Shown one piece after another: positions 35,424 through 43,934 of a stretch of DNA of 64,000 nt. A program made the translations under genes and the position numbers. This DNA is from Emticicia agri (lineage in GTDB: Bacteria; Bacteroidota; Bacteroidia; Cytophagales; Spirosomataceae): the NCBI RefSeq assembly GCF_004168285.1, contig NZ_SEWF01000016.1, positions 45,909 through 109,908 on the forward strand, written 5' to 3'. The notes under the pieces are model-generated. The model was not told the origin of the DNA and made no database searches. It saw only the letters and a list, made by a program, of their open reading frames with translations. Each line of letters opens with the position of its first letter. Within the stretch, counting starts at the first letter, position 1.

Positions 35424-36425
35424 ATGAAAACATTAGTATTATTCGCCTCAATCATTACTATGAGCTATACCGCAACAGCCCAACAAAAAACCCTTGGTAA
35501 GGTAAATCGCCTTGACCCCGCTTTAGATAACCTGATAGACAAAGATGCCAAAATAGAAATTCTGAGTGAAGGATACGACTGGTCGGAAGGTCCGGCATGG
35601 GTTAAAGATGGCAATTATCTGCTATTTTCTGATGTGCCTGCCAATACTGTTTATCAATGGAAAGAGGGTGAAGGTGCCAAGCCTTTCCTGAAGCCATCGG
35701 GCTATACAGGAGTCGGCGTATATAGCGATGAACCGGGTAGCAATGGATTGATTATCAATAAAGAGGGTATGCTGGTATCTTGTGAGCATGGCGACCGCCG
35801 TATTTCAGTGATGCCTCTGACAGTAGGCGGCAAACGCACATTAGCTGATAACTATGCAGGCAAACGTTTCAACAGCCCTAATGATGTAGTACAGAAATCG
35901 AACGGAGATTACTATTTTACTGACCCACCTTATGGCTTGATGAAAAAAGACAAAGACCCTACGAGAGAAACCGAATTGTTTGGGGTTTATCGCAGAGCTA
36001 CTAATGGCACAGTAACATTACTCATAAAAGACCTGACCCGCCCGAATGGACTGGCTTTTTCACCAGATGAAAAAACGCTATATGTTGCCCAATCTGACCC
36101 TGATCGAGCATATATTATGTCGTATCCGGTTTTGGCTGATGGTAAAGTAGGTAAAGGTAAAATTTTGTTTGATGCTACACCAATGGTAAAAGAAGGTTTA
36201 CCTGGCTTACCGGACGGCTTGAAAGTAGATAAAAAAGGAAATATTTTTACCACCGGGCCAGGAGGAGTATTGATATTGACCCCACAAGGGAAATTAATAG
36301 GAAGAATAGAAACAGGTGTACCAACTGCTAATTGCGCCTGGGGAAATGATGGCTCAATGCTGTATATCACAGCCGATATGTATTTATTACGGATTCAGAC
36401 CAAGACTGTTGGGGTTGGATTCTAA
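35424..36425 (+). CDS. SMP-30/gluconolactonase-family protein (secreted)
   Basis: 333 residues from ATG 35424, which gives a signal peptide (MKTLVLFASIITMSYTATAQ); an upstream GTG at 35358 falls inside operator 2 and is rejected. A six-bladed propeller of the SMP-30/Gluconolactonase/LRE family: EGPAWVKDGNYLLFSDVP carries the metal-binding Glu, with SPNDVVQKSNGDYYFTDPPYG, RPNGLAFSPDEKTLYVAQS and LPDGLKVDKKGNIF. It likely opens a sugar lactone in the periplasm, the expected product of the divergent dehydrogenase-like enzyme. Confidence 0.87.
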   Translation: MKTLVLFASIITMSYTATAQQKTLGKVNRLDPALDNLIDKDAKIEILSEGYDWSEGPAWVKDGNYLLFSDVPANTVYQWKEGEGAKPFLKPSGYTGVGVYSDEPGSNGLIINKEGMLVSCEHGDRRISVMPLTVGGKRTLADNYAGKRFNSPNDVVQKSNGDYYFTDPPYGLMKKDKDPTRETELFGVYRRATNGTVTLLIKDLTRPNGLAFSPDEKTLYVAQSDPDRAYIMSYPVLADGKVGKGKILFDATPMVKEGLPGLPDGLKVDKKGNIFTTGPGGVLILTPQGKLIGRIETGVPTANCAWGNDGSMLYITADMYLLRIQTKTVGVGF

Positions 36426-36511
36426 AGAACCGCACGACGGTCGCCCCGACCCAACAATGGGGAGGGAGGGTGTCTCAAAAGGAAATTGCACCAAATATTA
36501 TTTGGAAAATA

Positions 36512-36562
36512 CCCTCACCCCAACCCCTCTCCCGTGGGAGAGGGAGATTTAGAGGGTGAGGA
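36512..36562. repeat. REP-like palindrome (CCCTCACCC...GGGTGAGG)
   Basis: CCCTCACCCCAACCCCTCTCCC pairs with GGGAGAGGGAGATTTAGAGGGTGAGG, with a small bulge. This resembles an interspersed GC-rich palindrome found in many bacterial genomes. It lies between the convergent SMP-30-like and M16 genes and may also terminate transcription. A smaller dyad, CCAAA-N5-TTTGG, is at 36491-36505. Confidence 0.6.
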
Positions 36563-36563
36563 G

Positions 36564-37847
36564 TTATTTCCCTCCCACAACCACTTCACACAAGTCTTCC
36601 TGTCTGAAGTAGGTATTAGCCATTTCTATCACATCTAAAGGTGTTACTGCTCTTACTTTCTGAATATAATTATCATAAAAATCAGGCGATAGTTCATCTA
36701 AGAGTATAATTTTTTGTCTGTCGGCTACCTCAAAAGGAGTATTCAACGAACCTACCAACGAACCAATCATATAGTTTTTGGCAGTATCCATTTCATCCTG
36801 CTCTACAGGTATCGTTTGTAATCTGCTGATTTCCTTGGCAATTTCATCAAGGGTTTGTTGGGTAAATTCTTTCTTTACATCGGTACCCATTACCAGATAC
36901 CCACCATACCTTTGTGGCACTAATCCCGACGAAATACCATAAGTAAAGCCTTTATCTTCACGAATGTTTTTCATCAAACGGCTACCGAAATACCCGCCGA
37001 AGATGGTGTTGGTAACAATAAACTTAAAAAAATCAGGATGAGTACGACCAAACATCCGTTTACCCAACCGAATAGATGATTGTAAGTTATCTAAACGCTC
37101 CAGTAATACACTTTCAGGGTGCTTTATTTCTGTCAGGTTGTCAGTAATAGTATTCTCTTTTTGCGGCTCTAAAGGCGTTTGCCCTAAATATTGATTTACA
37201 GCATTCACTTCTTCATCTCCGAATTTACCTGCAATAAATACTCTGAAAGATTTACCCCTGATATTTTTGTCGTAAAAATCTTTTACATTTTCTCTGCTAA
37301 TGCTTTCTATTAAAGCCAGCGTTAAAGATTTTCCATACGGGTGATTCAGTCCATAAATTTGCTCTCTGAAAACCTGACCTGCCAGATAAGAACTTTTTTC
37401 AAGGCTGATTTTGAGGTTTTGTGAGGTAATATTCTTCTGAACCTGTAGTTCATTCTCAGGAATTACCGAATCGGCAATCATTTCCTGTAATAAAGGTAGT
37501 AGCTTGGGCAAATGCTTGGTAAGCCCATGAACAGTAATACTTAACCGCTCAACCGAATGGCCGATTTCTAAAAAAGCGCCATACTGGTCAAAGTGTTCAC
37601 TGATTTCGGTAGCCGTATGGCTCGAGGTCCCTTCCGAAAGCATTTTAGAAGCAAAATGTGCTTCGCCTGTATGGTTTTCGTAGCGGCTTCCTGCTTCAAA
37701 AATCAATTCCAGACGCACTACGGGTTGTTCTCCTGCCTTAACCATATACACAGGTACCTGATTATTAAGTAACACTTTCTCTGCTTTGGGTATGCTCACC
37801 TGTTCTATTATCTGTGAGGGAGGTGCTATGGTTCGGTCTAATATCAT
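36564..37847 (-). CDS. M16-family (insulinase-like) protein, apparently lacking the zinc site
   Basis: 427 residues of M16 fold. The N-terminal domain normally carries HxxEH; here the aligned GEAHFASKMLSEGT has His64 but Ser67-Lys68 in place of Glu-His, so zinc binding and catalysis are unlikely. The C-terminal domain (IREDKGFTYGISS, MGTDVKKEF) is well kept. In Bacteroidota such dead subunits usually pair with an active M16 subunit from an adjacent gene; none is adjacent here. No signal peptide, so it is likely cytoplasmic. Confidence 0.85.
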   Translation of the reverse strand: MILDRTIAPPSQIIEQVSIPKAEKVLLNNQVPVYMVKAGEQPVVRLELIFEAGSRYENHTGEAHFASKMLSEGTSSHTATEISEHFDQYGAFLEIGHSVERLSITVHGLTKHLPKLLPLLQEMIADSVIPENELQVQKNITSQNLKISLEKSSYLAGQVFREQIYGLNHPYGKSLTLALIESISRENVKDFYDKNIRGKSFRVFIAGKFGDEEVNAVNQYLGQTPLEPQKENTITDNLTEIKHPESVLLERLDNLQSSIRLGKRMFGRTHPDFFKFIVTNTIFGGYFGSRLMKNIREDKGFTYGISSGLVPQRYGGYLVMGTDVKKEFTQQTLDEIAKEISRLQTIPVEQDEMDTAKNYMIGSLVGSLNTPFEVADRQKIILLDELSPDFYDNYIQKVRAVTPLDVIEMANTYFRQEDLCEVVVGGK

Positions 37848-37892
37848 AGGTTTAATTAAGATAAATTCAATACTCTTGGGTGTAATACAGAA

Positions 37893-37947
37893 AAAGTAAA
37901 ATGAATAACGAACAGTTCTATAAAAAGTTCATTATTCATTTTACTTT
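37893..37947. terminator. Long hairpin downstream of an AT-rich orphan gene
   Basis: 21-bp arms (37893-37913 and 37927-37947) with one mismatch around a 13-nt loop. Located between the orphan gene and the M16 gene on the same strand. Probably a terminator for the orphan gene, or the border of an inserted segment. Confidence 0.6.
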
Positions 37948-37997
37948 AACAGAGGTCTGATACAAGAGTTTACTGAAAAATCATACAATTATGTCAT

Positions 37998-38831
37998 CTA
38001 TTCAATTGGAATGTCTACTTTTTTTACATTGCCTTCCATATCTTTATCTATTATGTAAAAAGTAGACTTTTTAATAAGTTCTTCCTCTGTAATTTTTGCG
38101 GACAAAAACTCAACACAAAGATTTTTGGGAAAAACAGCAGTAATAGATTCAGAATCATTTATAAGAGCGAACTTCCTATCTTCTAAAAAGTTCTTGCATT
38201 CATAAACAACAGTAATAGCAACGTTTTTTATAGGTGGAATTGCAAATACAGACTTAAAATTCTTTAAAGATGGTATTATCATGCTTGTAAGCACACGTGA
38301 AGCTCTTTTTCTTGGTGTTGTCTCTACTGTATTAAGTATCTTATCGTAGGCAATGCAATTTACCAAAAAGGTTAATTCCGAATTTTCTGTTTTAGTAAAA
38401 ATTATTGGAAACATGTTTTGTCGATAATAAAATTGGGTACGAACCTTCCCAAAACTTGAGCAATCGTTAAGAAACATATTTATAAATTCTTTATTATCAA
38501 CCAGATAAGGATACTGTGTAGACTGGAAATAGTCTTCAGGTTTTGGTTTTTGAATTATTTCAGATAATTCTTCAATTACATCTTTATTACTTTTACTATT
38601 TATTTCACTATTACTTTTACCAATTACTCCTTGAGAGTTTTTGATTTGCATTGCTGCTTTAGCATATGAAACAGATAAATTAAGTACTGCCACTAAATCT
38701 ATATTCCCCAAATCGTACTTTTCTGACTTTACCTCTACTTCTTGTTTAGAAGATGTTGTTTTACTTTTTACCTGACTATATCCAGCACAGAAAAAAAACA
38801 GAAATATAATAGTGATAAATATGTTTTTCAT
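37998..38831 (-). CDS. Hypothetical secreted protein, AT-rich
   Basis: 277 residues from ATG 38831, preceded in frame by ATG 38861 with a worse start. The N-terminus MKNIFITIIFLFFFCAGYSQ is a signal peptide cleaved near YSQ. The rest contains helices and strands without Cys clusters or catalytic motifs; no family recognised. The gene looks clearly more AT-rich than its neighbours (by eye). It is bracketed by strong hairpins at 37893-37947 and 38862-38900, suggesting a self-contained acquired unit between ftsZ and the M16 gene. Confidence 0.65.
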   Translation of the reverse strand: MKNIFITIIFLFFFCAGYSQVKSKTTSSKQEVEVKSEKYDLGNIDLVAVLNLSVSYAKAAMQIKNSQGVIGKSNSEINSKSNKDVIEELSEIIQKPKPEDYFQSTQYPYLVDNKEFINMFLNDCSSFGKVRTQFYYRQNMFPIIFTKTENSELTFLVNCIAYDKILNTVETTPRKRASRVLTSMIIPSLKNFKSVFAIPPIKNVAITVVYECKNFLEDRKFALINDSESITAVFPKNLCVEFLSAKITEEELIKKSTFYIIDKDMEGNVKKVDIPIE

Positions 38832-38861
38832 TATTTTTTTATTTAAAGGCATAAAGAGCAA

Positions 38862-38900
38862 GTTACAAGCTATTTGTCATAGTGACAAATAGCTTGTAAC
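38862..38900. terminator. Perfect hairpin downstream of ftsZ
   Basis: An 18-bp perfect stem (38862-38879 with 38883-38900) and a 3-nt loop, flanked by an A-run (38901-38906). It lies about 140 bp past the ftsZ stop and just before the orphan gene start. Likely stops ftsZ transcripts; a regulatory dyad for the orphan gene is an alternative. Confidence 0.6.
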
Positions 38901-39042
38901 AAAAAATAGATTATTTTCTCACATAGTGAAATATTTAATCTATTGGGGTGTCTCTAAAAGTTCTTAAGAAATTATATTTCAGTCTATAAAAGCAATTCTT
39001 CCAAATAGATAATATTAATAATTCAGAATGATAACAAAAAAA

Positions 39043-40356
39043 TTATCGGGCAGATTCCATCATATTCAGCAAATAATCTAATTCATATTCAAGCACCTTG
39101 CTATTTTGCTTTAGTTTTCTGATGTCCTGTAACTCAACATTATTGCGGGAATAAGTAGGGTTATTTAATGCCGGATTCCGGTATCCTTCTCTCATAAACC
39201 GCTGAATCATGGTTCTTATTTGCTCCATATCGTCTCTTTTAGGAGGTTCAGGCACAGAAATTGGCGTTGGAACCTGAACTGGCTCTGCCTGTTGCTGAAC
39301 TTTTTCGCCTTTCACAGTGCTTGTTCTTACCACTTCAAACTCTACTTCTTTTACAACTTCAGGCTCTGGGGCAAGGTCAAAACCTGCGGCTACAATGGTT
39401 ACCCTCACTTTCTTGCCGAGTTGGTCGTCCACAGCAAAACCATGTTTAAACAATTGAGCCTTTGCCTGAATCTGACTCTCAATAAACTTGGTAACCAATG
39501 TCTGGTCAGAGAGTTTGATTTTATGCTCTGAACTATAGGCAATACTTACTAATACCCTTTGTGCCCCACTGATACCATTGCTTTCTAACAAAGGAGAAGA
39601 CAAGGCGGCCTTAATAGCTTCCTCTGCTCTTTTGTCGCCTTCGGCTTCTGCGGTACCCATTACGGCTTGTCCGGCACCGCCTAAAACTTTCTTCACATCG
39701 GCAAAGTCAAGGTTGATAATTCCGGGACGGGTAATGAGTTCAGCGATACTTTTTACACCATTGGCCAATACATCATCGGCTTTATGGTAAGCATCTTCAA
39801 TATCCATATCACCGTATTGCATTTCAAGACGCTCATTCTTGATAATCAATACGGTATCACTATATTTCTTCAGTTCTTCAATACCGGCTCTTGCCTGTCT
39901 GATTTTTTCTTCACCTTCAAATGTAAAAGGGTCAGTTACAACGGCTACTGTAAGGCGACCCATATCTTTGGCTATACGTGCAATTACCGGCGCAGCACCT
40001 GTACCGGTACCACCACCCATACCTGCTGTAATAAATACCATTTCTGTAGGTTCTTTCAGTACTTCCCGAATAGCTTTTTCGCTTTCTTCGGCAGCCTTTT
40101 TACCCATACTGGCCTCTGTACCTGCTCCTAAGCCCTTGGTTAGCTCAATACCTATCTGTAAACGACGGATTTCCGACGGAGCAGATTCCAGTGCCTGCTG
40201 GTCGGTGTTACAGATTACTAAACCAATATCGCGAACACCCAAATGATGCATGTGCTTAACAGCATTACAGCCTGCACCCCCAACACCAATCACCTTGATG
40301 ATGTTTTTAAATTTGTTTTTGCTCGAAACAATTTCGAATTCTGGCTCTGGAGACAT
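39043..40356 (-). CDS. ftsZ: Cell division protein FtsZ
   Basis: Tubulin-like GTPase that forms the Z-ring at midcell. It has 437 residues. IKVIGVGGAGCNAVKHM is the N-terminal nucleotide loop and AGMGGGTGTG at 111-120 is the tubulin signature, followed by the T7-type loop NLDFADVK with its catalytic Asp. After the globular core (to about 325) a long variable linker leads to a C-terminal tail ending in YELDYLLNMMESAR. Located last in the division cluster, 364 bp after ftsA. Confidence 0.98.
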   Translation of the reverse strand: MSPEPEFEIVSSKNKFKNIIKVIGVGGAGCNAVKHMHHLGVRDIGLVICNTDQQALESAPSEIRRLQIGIELTKGLGAGTEASMGKKAAEESEKAIREVLKEPTEMVFITAGMGGGTGTGAAPVIARIAKDMGRLTVAVVTDPFTFEGEEKIRQARAGIEELKKYSDTVLIIKNERLEMQYGDMDIEDAYHKADDVLANGVKSIAELITRPGIINLDFADVKKVLGGAGQAVMGTAEAEGDKRAEEAIKAALSSPLLESNGISGAQRVLVSIAYSSEHKIKLSDQTLVTKFIESQIQAKAQLFKHGFAVDDQLGKKVRVTIVAAGFDLAPEPEVVKEVEFEVVRTSTVKGEKVQQQAEPVQVPTPISVPEPPKRDDMEQIRTMIQRFMREGYRNPALNNPTYSRNNVELQDIRKLKQNSKVLEYELDYLLNMMESAR

Positions 40357-40720
40357 TTTAGTAAGAATTTATGTAGATTAGGAAAGTTTGTTATTAGTCA
40401 ACATAAATACTTGCGTAAACGCAACGATTAATCCTGTGCGGAATATAAATTCTTAAAAGGTCTGGCATTATCGTTTAGCAGCAAATACGTCTATTAACTA
40501 TCAGTTTTTATGGTTTGGTTTACTATAATATATATACTCAAAAATACGAAATATTGTTTAAATATATACTCAATTTTGCACGCTTGTTTTGTTAGAAGTT
40601 GTTTGAGTTAAATTTTGAAAGTAAAAAAGAGCGGTCCGCCGTAGCGGGATTTTTAAAGCGCAGTATTGAACAAAAAACGACTTTTTTAATTCAATAAGAT
40701 TAACTCAAACAACTTCTTAA
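40357..40720. other. 364-bp ftsA-ftsZ spacer
   Basis: No ORF is credible. It contains a 124-bp palindromic element (40594-40717, listed separately) and, on the ftsZ strand, TATTTTTG (40546-40539), a -7-like element that could start an ftsZ-only transcript with a leader of about 175 nt. Confidence 0.5.
40594..40717. repeat. 124-bp palindromic element with perfect 18-bp terminal inverted repeats
   Basis: The ends AGAAGTTGTTTGAGTTAA (40594-40611) and its exact reverse complement (40700-40717) flank about 88 bp. Inner flanks (near 40615-40630 and 40680-40696) continue the pairing imperfectly, so the RNA or DNA could form a long hairpin. MITE-like in form; no target duplication is evident. Confidence 0.65.
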
Positions 40721-42145
40721 TTAATTTGTATAGTTTTTATCATCTCCCATGTCAATCTTTCCGGCCGAAGAAACCTTTTTTTTAAACCAGCCGAATATGC
40801 CTCCTCCACTCTGTTCTTCTTCTTGCGGTGGTTCTTCTTTTTTGCCGTTCAATTTGCTATTAGGTGTATCAAAGCCATTGTTATAGCTTCCGATACTCAC
40901 CTGGCTTTCGGGTATATCGCCCCAAATTACTTCTTCCGGTACACGCTCGTCTAATGGCATAAACCCTGATAAAACAAGCCCCACTACTGTAGCATATTTA
41001 GGATCTGCAATTTTAGCCACAGCTGTCTGTCCGATATTTCTGATAGTATTACCAACACGGATATTCATACCGTTGGTTACTTTGGTAAATACTTCTTTTA
41101 TCATGGCAATATTTGACGTGCCACCTGTCAGTACTACGCCGCTTATCAATTGCCCATCATAGCCCGAGTGCATGATTTCGGCCATTACCATTGAGGCAAT
41201 CTCTTTCACACGTTCTTCAATAATGATGCTTACGTTTTGCGCCACTATTTCTTTATCAGGTAAGCCTTCAACTCCCGGAATCTTGATGATGTCGTTCTTA
41301 CCTACCTCATCTGGCGGTATAGCACCCATAATCAGTTTCAGTTTTTCAGCATGGTCAGGCAATATCTGAAAAGCCTTCACCAAATCATTGGTAATGCTCT
41401 TACCTGCAAACGGAATTACTGAAATATGGCGTAAACCACTCTCCTGAAAAATAGCAATCTCGGTAGTATCGCCACCGATATTTACTACAGCTACACCTAA
41501 TTTTTTATCTATTTCGCTCAACACTGCCATCGCATCGGCCAATGGTGTAAATAACGTATGAACGATTTTAAGCGGAACAAAACGATGATTATTCTGTACT
41601 TTTACCCCTACACTTTCAATCGTTCGGCGTAGTGCCAGATGTGGGTCATTAGGGGTCGAAATCAGAAAGAAATTACCGCCTAATGTAATGCCGAACCGAC
41701 CTATCGGATTATCGGGTACATGTGCTCTGTCAACGATAAATTCTTGTGGGAAAGTATGAATAATAATGTTCCCTGCAGTCGGACGAAAAGACTTACGAAT
41801 GTCAACAGCTAATCTTTCTATTTCTTCTTTACGAATAGTACTACGGCTATCATCTCTGGTCAGAAAACTCTGATGTGCTTTACCCTCTACATTCTCGCCT
41901 GAAATATTGACAATAACATTGTGGATATTGATTTCAGCCTTATCAGAGAGAACATTCAGAATACGGTCAATGTCTTTTGCTGTAAACTCTAAATTTACTA
42001 CGGTACCGTTAGATACCCGACCTCTCTGGGTAGGTTCTTCCACGATGTCAAGAATTTTTACTTTCCCGACCTCGTCCATTATGCCAGCAACGGCACAAAT
42101 CTTCGTGCTGCCAATGTCAATACCTACTATTACGCCTTTACTCAT
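40721..42145 (-). CDS. ftsA: Cell division protein FtsA
   Basis: Actin-like ATPase that tethers FtsZ to the membrane. It has 474 residues. VGIDIGSTKICAVAG is the phosphate-1 motif, VVNIGGDTTEIAIF phosphate-2 and SGVVLTGGTSNIAMI the adenosine motif; the SHS2/1C domain lies at about 85-165. The C-terminal end (GIFGWFKKKVSSAGK, about residues 448-462) fits the membrane-targeting amphipathic helix, followed by a short acidic tail. Confidence 0.97.
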   Translation of the reverse strand: MSKGVIVGIDIGSTKICAVAGIMDEVGKVKILDIVEEPTQRGRVSNGTVVNLEFTAKDIDRILNVLSDKAEINIHNVIVNISGENVEGKAHQSFLTRDDSRSTIRKEEIERLAVDIRKSFRPTAGNIIIHTFPQEFIVDRAHVPDNPIGRFGITLGGNFFLISTPNDPHLALRRTIESVGVKVQNNHRFVPLKIVHTLFTPLADAMAVLSEIDKKLGVAVVNIGGDTTEIAIFQESGLRHISVIPFAGKSITNDLVKAFQILPDHAEKLKLIMGAIPPDEVGKNDIIKIPGVEGLPDKEIVAQNVSIIIEERVKEIASMVMAEIMHSGYDGQLISGVVLTGGTSNIAMIKEVFTKVTNGMNIRVGNTIRNIGQTAVAKIADPKYATVVGLVLSGFMPLDERVPEEVIWGDIPESQVSIGSYNNGFDTPNSKLNGKKEEPPQEEEQSGGGIFGWFKKKVSSAGKIDMGDDKNYTN

Positions 42146-42161
42146 TCTCGTTATTTTTTAA

Positions 42162-42214
42162 GGCATTTATCCATGACAATTATTTTATGGAGGTTTTCAT
42201 AAAATATAAATGCC
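42162..42214. repeat. Bulged inverted repeat between ftsQ and ftsA
   Basis: GGCATTTAT (42162-42170) pairs with ATAAATGCC (42206-42214), and ATTTTATG (42182-42189) with CATAAAAT (42198-42205). The arms on one side are contiguous and on the other separated by 11 nt. It fills the 79-bp gap between the two genes. Confidence 0.5.
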
Positions 42215-42224
42215 GACCTCTGCT

Positions 42225-42992
42225 TTACTTACAGACTACCTGTCCGTCATACTTCACACTTATATGTGAGAACGCATCCCAACCCTTTACAGGTAAAATC
42301 TGCTTGTAAAATATTTTTAAGCGATTCAATCGATTCTGGATGTTTTCAGCTTCTCCAAACTCAATTATATGTTTCCCTAACAAAGGTACAATGGTAATAT
42401 TGCCGGCTTTGTTAATGTCTAATTGGGTAAACTGAGCTTTTAAGAAATGGTCTTCGTTTATTAAATTGATGAAATTTAATAATTTTTCCTGACCTTTTTG
42501 CTTTAAACTCGGCAAATTTCGGAAATATTCGCCCGAAAGCAATATAATTCTTGCGGAATATCTTTCAGAAAGCGGAAAAAAGTACCCTTCGTTGTCTGTA
42601 TATACATCTTCTCGCCCATCTGACATCAGGATTCGGGCTACCGGAATATGTTGTTCAACATCAATATTCAGATTACCCTCTATACCTCTGAAAACCTGAC
42701 AACTTTTAATTTGTTTATTTTTCAGTATTCTTTTTTCAATTTCTCTTAAATCTATTTTATCAAAAAGCCTTCCGGTCAACTGGTCGCTGCCTTGTCTGGT
42801 AGCCAGGCTTTCAATTTCTTTTGCATCAATAAAAAACTGCTCGTTGGCATTCTTAATCTTCACCTCGATCTTTTTGCAACGGTCAGTCGAAAAGGTATTA
42901 CTCGAAAATATTATTAATACGACAACCCCAATCAAGGCACTCCCTGCCATGACCCATCTGCCTATTTTCTTAAAATTAACTTTCTTTTCCAT
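42225..42992 (-). CDS. ftsQ: Cell division protein FtsQ/DivIB
   Basis: 255 residues: a short cytoplasmic N-terminus, one membrane helix (about 13-31), then a periplasmic POTRA domain (CKKIEVKI to NLNIDVEQHIPVARI) and a beta domain (DNEGYFFPL, FTQLDIN, HIIEF). Length and layout match FtsQ, and the position between the peptidoglycan genes and ftsA confirms it. It is a divisome scaffold that recruits FtsL, FtsB and FtsW/I. Confidence 0.9.
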   Translation of the reverse strand: MEKKVNFKKIGRWVMAGSALIGVVVLIIFSSNTFSTDRCKKIEVKIKNANEQFFIDAKEIESLATRQGSDQLTGRLFDKIDLREIEKRILKNKQIKSCQVFRGIEGNLNIDVEQHIPVARILMSDGREDVYTDNEGYFFPLSERYSARIILLSGEYFRNLPSLKQKGQEKLLNFINLINEDHFLKAQFTQLDINKAGNITIVPLLGKHIIEFGEAENIQNRLNRLKIFYKQILPVKGWDAFSHISVKYDGQVVCK

Positions 42993-43062
42993 TTACTTTA
43001 GCACGTAAAATTTATTGAGCGGCCGCCGCTGCGGTGATTTAGTGATTAATGGTGAATTAGTG

Positions 43063-43141
43063 AATGGTGAATTAGCGAATAATTGGTTCAATAAATGGGA
43101 AATTAGCGTGCATACTCCTAATTATTCGCTAATTCACCATT
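43063..43141. repeat. Inverted repeat with 22-bp perfect arms
   Basis: Arms 43063-43084 and 43120-43141 are exact reverse complements, and similar gaattag/gaatggtga repeats continue outward on both sides. The same wording (AATCACTAAATC) recurs at 31031-31066, suggesting an interspersed repeat. It lies between the arginyltransferase-like gene and ftsQ. Confidence 0.65.
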
Positions 43142-43153
43142 CGCCATTCACAA

Positions 43154-43930
43154 TTAAAGATTCCTCAAAAACCCATTCTTATCTCCCATCATCTTGAAAT
43201 GGTCGGCTTCTTTGGGTTCTAAATCGGTTTTGCAAAGTTCTTTTAATTTTTCAATGTCCTTGCTCCACTCATACCCGTTATAGTACGCCAGTCCTTTGTG
43301 GTCTCTGATTTTGTATAAGGCACCGGGTTTATAGGCAGTACCCAGGTACACATATTTCAGCCCATTATCTTTTGCCCAGCGTATGGCTCTCCACATCATC
43401 CATTTGCCCAGCGAATGTGTACGCATATATTCAGTATCAAAGAACGCAAACCAATAGTGTAATATATCTTTATCTAAGGCTGTCAGAATAAACCCTAAAA
43501 ACTTACCCTCTGATGAAAAACGAAAAATATGGGTTCCTATTTCTCTCGACAAGATATATTGCCAGCGCTCCATACTCATGTTATCATCACCGATCCGCTG
43601 CGATATATATTCCTGACAGAACTCAACAAAGGTTGGGTCGTTTAAATCAAAGTCTTCTTTTTTGACTACTTCTAATTCAACCTTTAACGGTTCCACTAAA
43701 CGATTGACCCTGCGGTTTTCTGACGTATCGTCAAAATTGTCTAAATCTACCCTTAAACTTCTGGCCAGATAAAAAATATCTCCCTCTATGCTCAAATCAC
43801 CTGTGTAAGGCAAAAACCCTTTTTCATAAATCTCCGGTAGCTCTTGCTGTGATTCTTTCCAGCAATATATGGCATAATCAAAGGTATAATTTGAATAATC
43901 AACTCTGTTTTCAGAAAAGAAAATTTTCAT
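43154..43930 (-). CDS. Arginyl-tRNA--protein transferase-like GNAT-fold protein
   Basis: 258 residues. The C-terminal half has a GNAT-like architecture: HIFRFSSEGKFLGFILTA, HYWFAFFDTEYMRTHSLGKWM and KYVYLGTAYKPGALYKIRDHKG...YNGYEW. This pattern matches the ATE/Bpt arginyl- and leucyl-transferase branch as I recall it. The N-terminal Cys-rich cluster of eukaryotic ATE1 is absent. It sits 4 bp downstream of murG, where murC usually lies, so it is probably co-transcribed with cell-wall genes. The acceptor is unknown; it could modify proteins or peptidoglycan precursors. Confidence 0.6.
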   Translation of the reverse strand: MKIFFSENRVDYSNYTFDYAIYCWKESQQELPEIYEKGFLPYTGDLSIEGDIFYLARSLRVDLDNFDDTSENRRVNRLVEPLKVELEVVKKEDFDLNDPTFVEFCQEYISQRIGDDNMSMERWQYILSREIGTHIFRFSSEGKFLGFILTALDKDILHYWFAFFDTEYMRTHSLGKWMMWRAIRWAKDNGLKYVYLGTAYKPGALYKIRDHKGLAYYNGYEWSKDIEKLKELCKTDLEPKEADHFKMMGDKNGFLRNL

Positions 43931-43934
43931 AATT

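Noticed and set aside
36316..36552. 78-codon ORF at the end of the SMP-30-like gene
   Set aside because: It overlaps the enzyme in another frame and continues into a REP-like palindrome.
39220..40431. Multiple antisense ORFs over ftsZ
   Set aside because: Shadows of a highly conserved coding sequence; no independent features.
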